Assembly (NCBI GenBank): GCA_965644295.1
Contig: CBFFRP010000373.1
Coordinates: 124,001 to 188,000 of the forward strand
Reading direction: 5' to 3'
Source: Paraphysomonas bandaiensis
Taxonomy: Eukaryota; Chrysophyceae
Length of the DNA: 64,000 nt
Positions within the stretch are counted from its first letter, which is position 1. The number at the start of each line of letters is the position of its first letter. Shown piece by piece: positions 41,636-51,339 of the stretch. The position numbers and the translations under genes were made by a program. Below the pieces are notes generated by a model that saw nothing but the letters and a program-made list of their open reading frames with translations, did not search any database and was not told the origin of the DNA.

Positions 41636-43677
41636 TATTTGTCTATTTAATTTTTGTCCTTATATTGTCGCTCTCAGAATACATCCTGAGTGTATTTTGC
41701 AGTACTTATCTAAATATACCCACTCCCTAACCCACACCGATGAAATTGCATATCGCAAGCTAATATAAAATAAAAATTTTAAGCCACACCTTGACCGTGT
41801 GTGGCTGGATGATCTTTATCTTTACACATTTCTTGCATGACCAATATATTTAATATGGTCATACTAGCGGCTACAAGCAGTGAGACCATATTAAGAACGT
41901 GGAATAAATTCTTCACAGATGGAACAAACTAAGTTGTGGCATAATTCTTCAATTTTATAAAATCTTTCTACTGTTTATATATTGCTATCGTCTTTTTCAT
42001 AATCTCTCATCTAGAGTATTAAATATTATGTATAGACTTTAGGCATGACATTTTAGTCTTGATGTTTATCGTCATTAAGTGTATATTTGTATTAACAATT
42101 CTACATGACGTCTTGTATTCCAACAGCTTACGTGTAGCGTGTAGAGGGGGGTAAATCCAACAGTCAACGCCTGCTACACACTACATACGTGGGAAATACC
42201 TCGTCTATTGTGTGAAGGAAGGGGATCACTAATTAAAATTCGCTAAAATTTACAATCTTACTTAATTTTTTGTCTTTCCGTTCAGTGTACATCAATGCTT
42301 GTTGCTTTTTAGGGCTTGTCTAAAATATCTCGACAATGTTAGCATTATTGCCACCAATGATTCCTGATTACAAACCAAGTTTAATGAAAGACTATTGCTG
42401 TTCTGTATAAGATGATTTTTACGTCACAACTATGCAAAGAATAAAACTTATATTAGACATGATAACCCTATATGCTGACTTTTGAAGTAGATACTTCATT
42501 ACTATATATAGAAGGACTAATACCATTGACTACACACAAACACCTTAAGGCCCAATGACAAAAGGCGAAACATCATCTCGTGGAGATACGTTTCCATCTA
42601 CTTTTTGGGTTTTTTTCTATGGACAATATATTATGCTCACTTCCTACTGACGACTAAAGCCACTATAAAATTTATACTGCACAATACAGAAAAGCAATTT
42701 TTAGAAGCTCTCATCTCTGTGTCGGCTAATAGTGGTGATCTGCCGATCAAAGCACGTTACCTCCTGCGACACTTGACAAAAGCTCCAAATCGTGCATAGT
42801 AGAGTCATCATCTACGTAACTACCATTTCTAATTTCCGTCTTTACTGCCACTTTCAGATATTCAACCTTAGAAATCATTTATATCGCACTGTCAGTTGCT
42901 GCCATATATCGACCGTTTCTTATGATAGTTTTAATACGCCTTCCATCTTCATAGAATCAATGTGAGTAAATATTATAGTGTCGGTAGAGAGACATACATA
43001 CGATAATGTTACACTAGAAACGACTGTTGTTTAGATAACCCCAGTCAGAGAGCAAGGGAGAGAATATTGGATATCTTTTAGGGTATGATTGTGTAATGAG
43101 GTCAGTAATGTCAAGAATTAATATCGGTGGAAGTTGCATATACCATACATTTACAGTTATGGATGTGCGTTGTGGAAAAGCAACTCATCATGATTTTGTC
43201 CTAGTTTTGTACAATATCAGAGAAATACAAATACGTATTCCATTATACGGATAGAGTATTTGCATAATAATAATGACGCAAATACACCTCCAAGTATTGG
43301 AAATACGATGGCATACTAGTATACATACTGTATCTATACATATGTAGATATATAAGTAAACGGTCGTCGTGTCTCATGATGGGCGAAGAAACAGATGTTT
43401 TCCACATACATTTTCTAAAATATTCTACCAATGAAATATCAGTATTTTAGATACACGTGATATGATTAGTCAATCAAGATATATATTAGTCTATATCAGC
43501 AGCAGTACACTTCGCCAATAGGATCTTGAAGGGTCGTCTTGAAGCAGTGTGGTTCAGAGGCATGCAAAAAAGACATAGAGAGAGTCGTGTGTAATGCTTT
43601 GTATTTATAAGTGTTACATATCAAATCCAAAATTTTGATCGGATATATATAACCTTATTCGGACACCGCAAGATACT
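41636..43677. other. intergenic, about 2 kb, one unrecognised short frame
   Basis: AT-rich. A frame at 42605-42799 ends FLEALISVSANSGDLPIKAR...LTKAPNRA; it looks more protein-like than its surroundings but I cannot assign it or find partner exons. Otherwise nothing. Confidence 0.35.
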
Positions 43678-44084
43678 ATGTCAGGCGGCACCGAGGACTC
43701 TAAGCCCACCACTGAGTTGAGTGGGGATTTTACTGATAAGACATTGAACTGCAAGGTGAGTGAATATGTCTCCATTGATGGGAGTAAATTGACATGAAGT
43801 ATTCATAGGACTGCGGAGCTGATTGGGTATTCAGCGCAGGTGAGCAGGAGTTTTACCGCGAGAAGGCATTTGAGAATGAACCGACTCGCTGCAAAGAGTG
43901 CCGTAAGGCCAAGAAAATGGCTCGTAACCGCCGTATGAAAGGTAGACGTCAGAAGAAAACTGGACCTGGCGGAAACGCGTGCTACGCTTTTCAGAAAGGC
44001 GAGTGCACTCGTGGTGATAGCTGCAGGTTTGCCCATGAGTTGGTGAGCGACGCTAAGGAGGATGGAAATGGGAATGTTGAGTAA
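43678..44084 (+). CDS. small zinc-ribbon plus CCCH zinc-finger protein
   Basis: Two exons (43678-43755, 43809-44084; intron 53 nt) give 117 residues. The intron cuts inside the first zinc ribbon: Cys25 and Cys28 (CKDC), then WVFSAGEQEFYREKAF, then Cys54 and Cys57 (CKEC), a pattern of the 'probable zinc-binding domain' type seen in small algal and bacterial proteins. A basic linker (KKMARNRRMKGRRQKK) leads to a CCCH finger, Cys84-x7-Cys92-x5-Cys98-x3-His102 (CYAFQKGECTRGDSCRFAH), which typically binds single-stranded RNA. A nucleic-acid binding role is likely; nothing more can be said. All eight ligands are present, so it should fold. Confidence 0.85.
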
Positions 44085-44764
44085 ATCAGCCGAGTCGTTC
44101 CATGTGTTTGGTTCGTGAGAATCGTAGAGCGTAAGAGTGCAGCGTAGTTTTATTTGTATTAGCGGAACAATACTACGCGCTACGTTCCATTTAATATGGT
44201 TTTCGTGTTGCGCGAAATTATTAACGTATTATTATGTCATTTTAGTCTGCGTTTAACCCACAATTCTGCCTGCGAAATAGCAACCTCTTGTATCATCAAC
44301 ATAAACCAGAAGGCCAGATTGCCACCATTTTTCTACCAAACTCAACACACAGAATTTCTCGATATGATCTCGGTCGTAGCAGTACGTAAATTCGTAGTGC
44401 AGTACTTGTGTTGACCACTGGAACAAAGCAAAGTGCACTAAATTATTGGCTTGTGGCAGCCAGACCAGCCCTTAACATAATACTAAACACTACGCATACA
44501 CTGCCAGTGAGGGGTATACATTACACAATGCCCATGACATCATTTTTGTATAGTGGGAAGGTCATATAGCATGTACACTATATATGCAATAATTGTCAAT
44601 TAATAGGTATTAAATATGATAATCTATATTATTATTGGTAATGTTGCCACTTAATAGCTAGCTTAATTATATAGCATCTTAAGATATATAGCTACTGATA
44701 ATAGGTACACGCGTACAAACCCAATATCTGTTATCATAGAAGCTTGTGGATGGACGTATGTGCG
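44085..44764. other. intergenic up to copia element 2
   Basis: Contains no gene I can support. The last five bases, GTGCG (44760-44764), are the target duplication of copia element 2. A short minus-strand frame near 44250-44438 contains LLVYVDD, see rejected items. Confidence 0.45.
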
Positions 44765-45083
44765 TGTTGAGTTCTGCTATATGAGAGCAATTGAAAGCTG
44801 TAGTTATAAGGTATTTAAATTACTGTATTATACAGTTGTAGTCTTGTTAATCGTATTGTGAGAATGAATGACGATAAGCACATAGCGGTAAAACGGAATA
44901 TTGTGACGATGCAAGTTGTAGTGACGATGTAAGATCGTCGTACGAGAAATGAGTGGTAGTGGAGACAACATGATATTGATGAATGATAAGAGACATTGAT
45001 TATAATTTATAATTCTCAGCTTTGAGTATAAGTTACCTTCTGTTGTTAAGTTAATACTTCTCATATAATGTCAAACCTTGACA
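44765..45083 (+). repeat. 5' LTR of copia element 2
   Basis: 319 bp, TGTTGAG...TTGACA. Contains the gag start codon at 45068 near its 3' end. Confidence 0.9.
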
Positions 45084-47629
45084 TGGTAGCAGACGGTAGT
45101 TCCGCAAGTAGTTCGGAATGGAAACACCTTCCGAAGTTCGATCAGTTCGGTGTTGTGAACTGGACGAAGCGATTGAGAGTTTGGCTTATGAGAAAGAATC
45201 GGAACCATCTTGGGTTGGAAGAGCGACCGCATCGACCTGCTGACAATGCGTCCACAGCTGTGAAAAACAAGTATAAGGAAGACCTCGACAAGTGGTTGGA
45301 GAGGAAAGACACCTGCATCAGTTCCATCTTCGAAGCTGTTCAACCTGTGGCGGAGGCGCTTGAGATTGTTGATCAATACTTCCGAGAGAAGGACATGCTT
45401 CCACCTGATGATCCCGATAAGGAGATGTTAGCAAGTGAATTGGTAAATAAATTGGTTATTAGATTTCGTGGGGAAACCCAGTACGAATTGGTGGAACTGA
45501 ATAAACAGTTTGCGTCATTTAGAATTCTACAGGGGGAGCTGGTGTGTACAGCCATTGATCGACTGAACGGAATTGTCCAAAAAATGACGGAACTTGGTGA
45601 GCCGCCAACTGACGTATCCAAAAAAACGAAGCTGCAGACTGCGCTGGAAACGAGGAAGGATCTGGAGCAGCTGTACACAAACATCTACCTGAAAGGTGAT
45701 ATTTCATTTAATGAGATGATCACCATTTGTAGGCGCTTCGACCAGGCAAAGGGTCTACCACAGGAGTCTTCTGCACCGGAAGTACATTGGAATTCTTCTG
45801 ATCAAGAGGTAACATGCTCATACTCTAAATGTGGAAAACGAGGTCACACGCAGAAGAACTGCTGGATGAAGAAGAAAGATCTGAAGATCTCCCAAATGAA
45901 GCGCAATGGTAAAAACAAGCATCGAAGAGAGCAATCAGAATCCAAAAGAAGTAAGTCAAAAAATGGCGCTGATGATGATGGATGCTTTGTGTGTGGCGTA
46001 TCTGGACATCGAGCTCATGAATGCAGACATCGAGCTCAAGTTCGAAAAACAAGGAAAGCGGAGGATTCTGTTAACAAAAAACGACATTTTTCCGAAAAAA
46101 ACGGTACGATGGAAAGGCCCATCAAAAAGAGCTCGGACTGGAATCGTTATCTTCAAAGAGACGAGCAAGAGGATGATTCTGTGCACATGTTGTTATATGA
46201 TGAATCGAGTAACTTAGAAGTGAATGTTGCAGATGAGGTGCTGCATACTTCTGAAGACATTGTATTTCTAGACAGCTGCGCGTCGAAACAACTCTTCATC
46301 ATCAAGAACAGTGATATTCTACAGACATTTGTTGCAGACGAAGGAGCCATTCAGACAACCAAAGCGGGATCCAGCTTACGATATACTGGCTCAGGCAACT
46401 ATGGTGACTGGACAAAATTAAAGGTATGCCCCGACTCAGTCAAGAATATTTGTTCGGGAGGGATGCTTCGTACGCTTGGATATGGACTTCAGCTGCTAGA
46501 GACCCCAAAAATAGTGCGATTGGATAATGCAGAAGTTGTTCTTGAAGCTAGGTATTCAGATAATGGAATGCCCTTCGTTGATCTAAAGGACTTGTTGGAG
46601 TTACCTGACTTGACGAGTTTAGCTGCAGAAGTACATCTATCGGATAAAACAAATGAAGACCCTCTGGAATTGCTTCACAAACGATGCGGGCATGTCAGCA
46701 AGCGCAAGCTATTAGAAGCTTTCAAACATCGGTTGTTCACAGGGAGTGGCCTTAACAGATCTCATCTGAGTAAGAAGAGTCTTCAGAAAACCAAGGGTAT
46801 CTGCAAAGCCTGTGCAAAGTCGAAGATTACCAGAATCTCGTTTCCTGGGAAGAGTGATGAAGAGCTACAGGCGACAAGGTTTCTGGAAAAAGTAACTGTC
46901 GATATAGGAGTATATTTCAATTGTCCATCTCGACAGGGATACCGGTATGTATTAGCGTTGACAGATGTGGCCACCAAGGAATGCTGGGAGTTTCCGTTGA
47001 AAACTCGGACCGCAAGTGAGGTGTTGGAGCACATTAGGAATTGGGTCGAGGTTCTTCTTCCCAAGTATCCAGGAGTTCATCGACTATCTGTGTATCATGC
47101 CGATGGGGGAGCCGAACTCATTGATAAGTCTATTCAGGAGTATCTTCACAGCAAGTTTGGCACCTCAATTACGTGGAGCTCTACGGACTCACCTGAGATG
47201 AATGGCGTGTCTGAGAGACGTTTTCGAACCGCGGGAGAGATGACTCTTGCAATGCTGTCAGATGCTGGATTCCCAGTTCCATTCTGGTGGGATGCCTACG
47301 TATATGCATCTGAAATTATTCGCATGATGCCCACTCGGACCTACCGCGGATGGATGTCTCCCATGGAGTGTGTACCTGGAGGTTCTGTTCCGGATTTATC
47401 CAGTTTACGTCGATGGGGGTGTAAAGCTTATGTGAAGACTCCCAGGGGTGATCGTCGAAAAAATTGGCAAGGCAAATCGCAGATTGGATATTTTTTAGGT
47501 CTCTCCAAAAAGAAGAGGGGATACAGAATATGGCTAGGAGAGTCCGAAGTTGTGTCAATACATGTGTTATTCGACGAAAGCATTCCCCCAGAGAGAAGGA
47601 GTATTTCGAGGAGCTGGAGGCTGCGTTAG
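45068..47629 (+). CDS. copia element 2 gag-protease-integrase polyprotein
   Basis: 853 residues. Gag ends with two zinc knuckles: the first is atypical (CSYSKCGKRGHTQKNC, CX4CX4HX4C), the second standard (CFVCGVSGHRAHEC). Protease motif LDSCASKQLFI, with Cys where most copia proteases have Gly, as in element 1. Integrase: LHKRCGH and CKACAKSK of the HHCC module, then D, D, E in VTVDIG, YHADGGAE and SPEMNGVSE, continuing through WGCKAYV and IHVLFDESIP. Shortly afterwards similarity to element 1 moves to the -1 frame. Translation starts inside the LTR and reads through the primer-binding site. Confidence 0.9.
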   Translation: MSNLDMVADGSSASSSEWKHLPKFDQFGVVNWTKRLRVWLMRKNRNHLGLEERPHRPADNASTAVKNKYKEDLDKWLERKDTCISSIFEAVQPVAEALEIVDQYFREKDMLPPDDPDKEMLASELVNKLVIRFRGETQYELVELNKQFASFRILQGELVCTAIDRLNGIVQKMTELGEPPTDVSKKTKLQTALETRKDLEQLYTNIYLKGDISFNEMITICRRFDQAKGLPQESSAPEVHWNSSDQEVTCSYSKCGKRGHTQKNCWMKKKDLKISQMKRNGKNKHRREQSESKRSKSKNGADDDGCFVCGVSGHRAHECRHRAQVRKTRKAEDSVNKKRHFSEKNGTMERPIKKSSDWNRYLQRDEQEDDSVHMLLYDESSNLEVNVADEVLHTSEDIVFLDSCASKQLFIIKNSDILQTFVADEGAIQTTKAGSSLRYTGSGNYGDWTKLKVCPDSVKNICSGGMLRTLGYGLQLLETPKIVRLDNAEVVLEARYSDNGMPFVDLKDLLELPDLTSLAAEVHLSDKTNEDPLELLHKRCGHVSKRKLLEAFKHRLFTGSGLNRSHLSKKSLQKTKGICKACAKSKITRISFPGKSDEELQATRFLEKVTVDIGVYFNCPSRQGYRYVLALTDVATKECWEFPLKTRTASEVLEHIRNWVEVLLPKYPGVHRLSVYHADGGAELIDKSIQEYLHSKFGTSITWSSTDSPEMNGVSERRFRTAGEMTLAMLSDAGFPVPFWWDAYVYASEIIRMMPTRTYRGWMSPMECVPGGSVPDLSSLRRWGCKAYVKTPRGDRRKNWQGKSQIGYFLGLSKKKRGYRIWLGESEVVSIHVLFDESIPPERRSISRSWRLR
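45084..45096 (+). promoter_or_regulatory. primer-binding site of copia element 2
   Basis: TGGTAGCAGACGG directly after the LTR; shares TGGTAGC with element 1. Lies within the gag frame. Confidence 0.65.
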
Positions 47630-49833
47630 TTAAACATGATCCCCAGGCTCGACAGGTTGAAGAGTTCAACCATTTGATTGGATCTTACCATACCGATGAG
47701 GGTTTCCTGTTTAGGACTACGAGAGTCGTGGTTCGGAAAGGTTTGATCGTGGCTTATAGAGCCTTAGTAACTGCTGGTAGAGAGCAGTTGGAGGAGAAGA
47801 CTCCGATACATATAGCTGATGTAGTGAAACTAACTCAGTCGTATAATTTGCGCAGGTGGCACGAAAATCCTGCGACCCGTGACGATGGGGCAGGTGGTGA
47901 GGAGCGATCGATGCCGGCTGGGGGTGGGACACCCAAACAGTCTACGGCAGATGACTCATCAGGGAGTGAGCAGACTCCATGTGCCTTACCCGAGAGAAGC
48001 GTGAGCACTTCGTCTAGAGAGACAAGTGTGTGTGTCCCTAGTAGTCAAACTGCTAACCCGCCAGCTGCTATAAGCAAGAGGGTACGAACCCAAAGAGTGA
48101 TGACCAACGTGTCTACTCTGGGTGAAATCAACTTCCTGTGTGGGGAAGATGCCGTTAATATGTGTAAGGCAAGTGATGACTCATTGATTACTGACCCGTC
48201 TGATTATAGGGAGCCTGAGTCATACGAAGAGTCTCTTCAGTGTAGTGATGCAGACAAATGGAAGGAGGCGCGCAGATTAGAACGGAATGCACTTTTTCAG
48301 CGTGAAGTGTTTGAAGTAGTAGAAACTCCGCCTGATGCACGACCTCTTAAATCTCGTTACGTATATAAGCGAAAGTACAATAAGGATGGCTCCATCAAGA
48401 AGCATAAAGCACGACTTGTAGCACTTGGGTACGGTCAACAATCTGGCGTCGATGTGGACAACACATTTGCCCCTGTAGTCAAGAGTATATCTGTTCGGTT
48501 GATTCTGGCGTTGGCTCTTGTGTTCAGTATGTTTGTGCATCAACTCGATGTCTCCAGTGCGTTCTGTTATGCCGATATTGAAGGCGACGTTTACATGAAT
48601 CCTACTCCAGATTTTCAACTTCCACCTGGACATTGTTTTAAATTGAAGAAATCTCTATATGGACTCCGTAGTTCACCACGATCATGGTGGAAAACCATAA
48701 ACAAGTTCATCAAATCCTTGGGATTTCGACCGTGTGTGTTAGAACCTTGCTTGTATCATGCTGTATATAAAGGTCATAAAGTGTATCTCACCATATATGT
48801 GGATGACATCGTCATCGCATGTGCTGACCTTAATATTATTACAGAAATAAAAGCTAGATTCTGCGAACGATTCGACATGACGGATATGGGAGCCGTTGAA
48901 CATTTCCTGAATGTTCGTGTCACGCGAGGACAGGATTTCATTCAGCTGGATCAGCAGACATATGCGGAGAAAATTCTTCTCAAATTCGCTGATTTCCTCG
49001 GTCCCTCATCAAAAATCCGAAAGTCGCCGCTACCCCTCGATGCAATGGACAGAATTAATCAAGCAGACAGCGATCTCACACCTGAGGAGAAAGAGGGAGT
49101 AGATAATTATCCTTATCGCAGCCTACTGGGTGCCATGTTATATCTATCTATGAATACTCGCCCTGATATTGCATATGCAGTTGGTTTGTTATCTAGATAT
49201 GCATCTAAGCCTACCCGGGCTACATGTTATTTAATGACGTACCTATTGCAGTACGTTAGGGGTACAGTTCGAAAGGGTATTCGGTTCAGTAGTAAGCACT
49301 TCGACATGCACATCTTTACTGATGCAGACTGGGCTGGCGATGTGGTGTCACGCCGATCTACGACTGGATACATAGTATTTGCCGCCGGTGGACCACTTAT
49401 CTGGCAGTCCATTTTACAGGCTACCGTTTCAACGTCATCAATGCAAAGTGAGTATCAGGCTATGTATGCTGGCATGCAAGAACTGGTATGGCTTCGGGGG
49501 GTGTTGGACGAATTAGGACTCCGTCTACGCGAACCCACACCATTTTTCTTGGATAGCCAGAGTGCTCGTGACTTAGCATTGAATCCGGTGTTCCATAAGC
49601 GTTCAAAACACATCGAGATCAAATACCATTGGGTTAGGGAACACGTAGATCCAGATGGCCTCTTTAACACTGCCATATTGTACCACGTTGGAACAGATGA
49701 TCAGACAGCAGACATATTCACGAAATCGTTGTGTGGTGTAACTTTCGAGAAACACAGGAAGAGATGCCTAGGAGAGGATCGAAAATCATCTGTTGAGGTT
49801 ATTAGAGAAAAGACGTTCAAACGACGTAAGTGA
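47464..49833 (+). CDS. copia element 2 reverse transcriptase-RNase H part of pol
   Basis: In the -1 frame to the upstream part; real similarity starts near 47598 (KEYFEELEAA), so the formal ATG at 47464 is not meaningful. Contains the reverse transcriptase (VHQLDVSSAFCYADIEGDVY, SLYGLRSSPRSWW, IYVDDIVIA) and RNase H (FTDADWAGD, TSSMQSEYQ, KHIEIKYHWVREHVD, ADIFTKSL). No internal stop. The break is at a GAGAGAAGG stretch where one missing A would restore similarity. Confidence 0.9.
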   Translation: MARQIADWIFFRSLQKEEGIQNMARRVRSCVNTCVIRRKHSPREKEYFEELEAALVKHDPQARQVEEFNHLIGSYHTDEGFLFRTTRVVVRKGLIVAYRALVTAGREQLEEKTPIHIADVVKLTQSYNLRRWHENPATRDDGAGGEERSMPAGGGTPKQSTADDSSGSEQTPCALPERSVSTSSRETSVCVPSSQTANPPAAISKRVRTQRVMTNVSTLGEINFLCGEDAVNMCKASDDSLITDPSDYREPESYEESLQCSDADKWKEARRLERNALFQREVFEVVETPPDARPLKSRYVYKRKYNKDGSIKKHKARLVALGYGQQSGVDVDNTFAPVVKSISVRLILALALVFSMFVHQLDVSSAFCYADIEGDVYMNPTPDFQLPPGHCFKLKKSLYGLRSSPRSWWKTINKFIKSLGFRPCVLEPCLYHAVYKGHKVYLTIYVDDIVIACADLNIITEIKARFCERFDMTDMGAVEHFLNVRVTRGQDFIQLDQQTYAEKILLKFADFLGPSSKIRKSPLPLDAMDRINQADSDLTPEEKEGVDNYPYRSLLGAMLYLSMNTRPDIAYAVGLLSRYASKPTRATCYLMTYLLQYVRGTVRKGIRFSSKHFDMHIFTDADWAGDVVSRRSTTGYIVFAAGGPLIWQSILQATVSTSSMQSEYQAMYAGMQELVWLRGVLDELGLRLREPTPFFLDSQSARDLALNPVFHKRSKHIEIKYHWVREHVDPDGLFNTAILYHVGTDDQTADIFTKSLCGVTFEKHRKRCLGEDRKSSVEVIREKTFKRRK

Positions 49834-49967
49834 TCAGTTGACTGTGCTGTGAGACTAGCTGAAATGTCGGAGTCATACGTCCACCTGTTTGTCCTGTTTG
49901 GTTTCGGTGGTTGCGTATCCGTCAGTTATGTCTTGTGATGTGAAGAGTCTATCTACAGCTTTGAATT

Positions 49968-49976
49968 GAGAGGGAG
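49968..49976 (+). promoter_or_regulatory. polypurine tract of copia element 2
   Basis: GAGAGGGAG immediately before the 3' LTR. Confidence 0.75.
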
Positions 49977-50295
49977 TGTTGAGTTCTGCTATATGAGAGC
50001 AATTGAAAGCTGTAGTTATAAGGTATTTAAATTACTGTATTATACAGTTGTAGTCTTGTTAATCGTATTGTGAGAATGAATGACGATAAGCACATAGCGG
50101 TAAAACGGAATATTGTGACGATGCAAGTTGTAGTGACGATGTAAGATCGTCGTACGAGAAATGAGTGGTAGTGGAGACAACATGATATTGATGAATGATA
50201 AGAGACATTGATTATAATTTATAATTCTCAGCTTTGAGTATAAGTTACCTTCTGTTGTTAAGTTAATACTTCTCATATAATGTCAAACCTTGACA
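49977..50295 (+). repeat. 3' LTR of copia element 2
   Basis: 319 bp, read as identical to the 5' LTR, followed by GTGCG. Confidence 0.9.
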
Positions 50296-50514
50296 GTGCG
50301 CAGTTACTATATCATTTTATTACTAATTGTTTATTAGTAGAAAGTATAAGGGTCAATATACGCTTTAACATCAGCACACATAAGTATAAGCATGTCAAAC
50401 ATTGTTGACAAAGAACAAACTGAGCGCCTCCACAACAATCGCCACGATACAGAGTATAAGCTGGTTGCATATATTCAACAGCTTTGAAGTATTTAAGTGT
50501 AGTAGTGAAAATGT

Positions 50515-50835
50515 TTGTTGGGGACAACACAACGCGTTGTAATAAAAAATGTACCTGCATATCTGCACATGAAGGTGACCTCGATGAAGAGAAGGAGGAT
50601 GATGAGGAAGTTCGTATACATAAAGACAACCGACAGCGCAAGTTGCATTAAGCATTTGTATATCGTATATCACTACCAATTTTGTGAGAGGTTATTTAGA
50701 AGAGCTAAGATTGTTATTACTCATTTTCGCATGCGAAAGACTCATTCTTTGTGCAAGTCGGCATCTTTGGGAAAGATTACAGTTCAGAAAGTTATTTTAT
50801 CTCTTCCTATTGCCTCGGTGGACAGAGTAACCTAG
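50515..50835 (+). pseudogene. hAT transposase C-terminal remnant
   Basis: A 106-codon frame whose middle reads YHYQFCERLFRRAKIVITHFR, the hAT dimerisation motif (CERxFSxAKxVxT). At the DNA level GAGAGGTTATTTAG...AGAGCTAAGATTGTTAT is close to the remnants at 1637-1778 and 37784-37860, so it is a third copy of family A. No termini found. It begins only about 220 bp after the copia element 2 insertion, so the copia may have landed in this hAT. Confidence 0.55.
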
Positions 50836-51339
50836 CTCTGTCAGGATGATCATCACACGGTATTGAACATTAAACGTAAAAGCAACACCTTACATATTCT
50901 AGTGTCAGAATGCGGCTAAATTTAATATGATGGGTTATACGTTATACCACAAACCTTAATCCTTAACAAGTACTCGCGAATATTTATAATCTATACAAAT
51001 TACAAATCTCTTCTCTGAGAAACTGCTACAGCGTTGCAACACACGGCTCCAATAGAATTACTGTGTTTCAGCTATGGTTTGGTATTCATAAGGTTATAAG
51101 GTATGACTTAAGGGGAGCGAATCCATGCGTTCCCCTAACGACCTTGTCATATGTCATATAGTATACTATCAGCTATTGAAATTCACATTGCTACATATTT
51201 TACAATCAGATTTCGTCTCCATTATTATATATGTTTCGACGGTGGTGATATATTAGCCAGCTAATTCGTGACAAATTAACAATGTGTCACCACTTTATCC
51301 TATTCCATTCTGGCTAGTACAGATTCGTGCACTTGCTGT
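50836..51339. other. intergenic, nothing seen
   Basis: AT-rich spacer before the 3' end of the acid phosphatase gene. Confidence 0.5.

Larger units (their letters stand above)
44765..50295 (+). mobile_element. Ty1/copia LTR retrotransposon, element 2 (full length, young)
   Basis: 5.5 kb, two LTRs of 319 bp that I read as identical, flanked by a GTGCG duplication (44760-44764 and 50296-50300). Same domain order as element 1 and clear protein similarity throughout, but the LTRs are unrelated apart from TGTTGAG at the start, so it is a different family. One frame break near 47597 splits the polyprotein. Identical LTRs mean recent insertion. Confidence 0.95.

Noticed and set aside
42605-42799. 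64-codon frame ending in a protein-like stretch
   Set aside because: No start context, partner exon or recognised family.
44253-44438. Minus-strand frame with LLVYVDD, like a copia reverse transcriptase core
   Set aside because: Only the YVDD match supports it; the flanking residues do not follow the copia pattern and no other copia domain lies nearby. Chance is likely.
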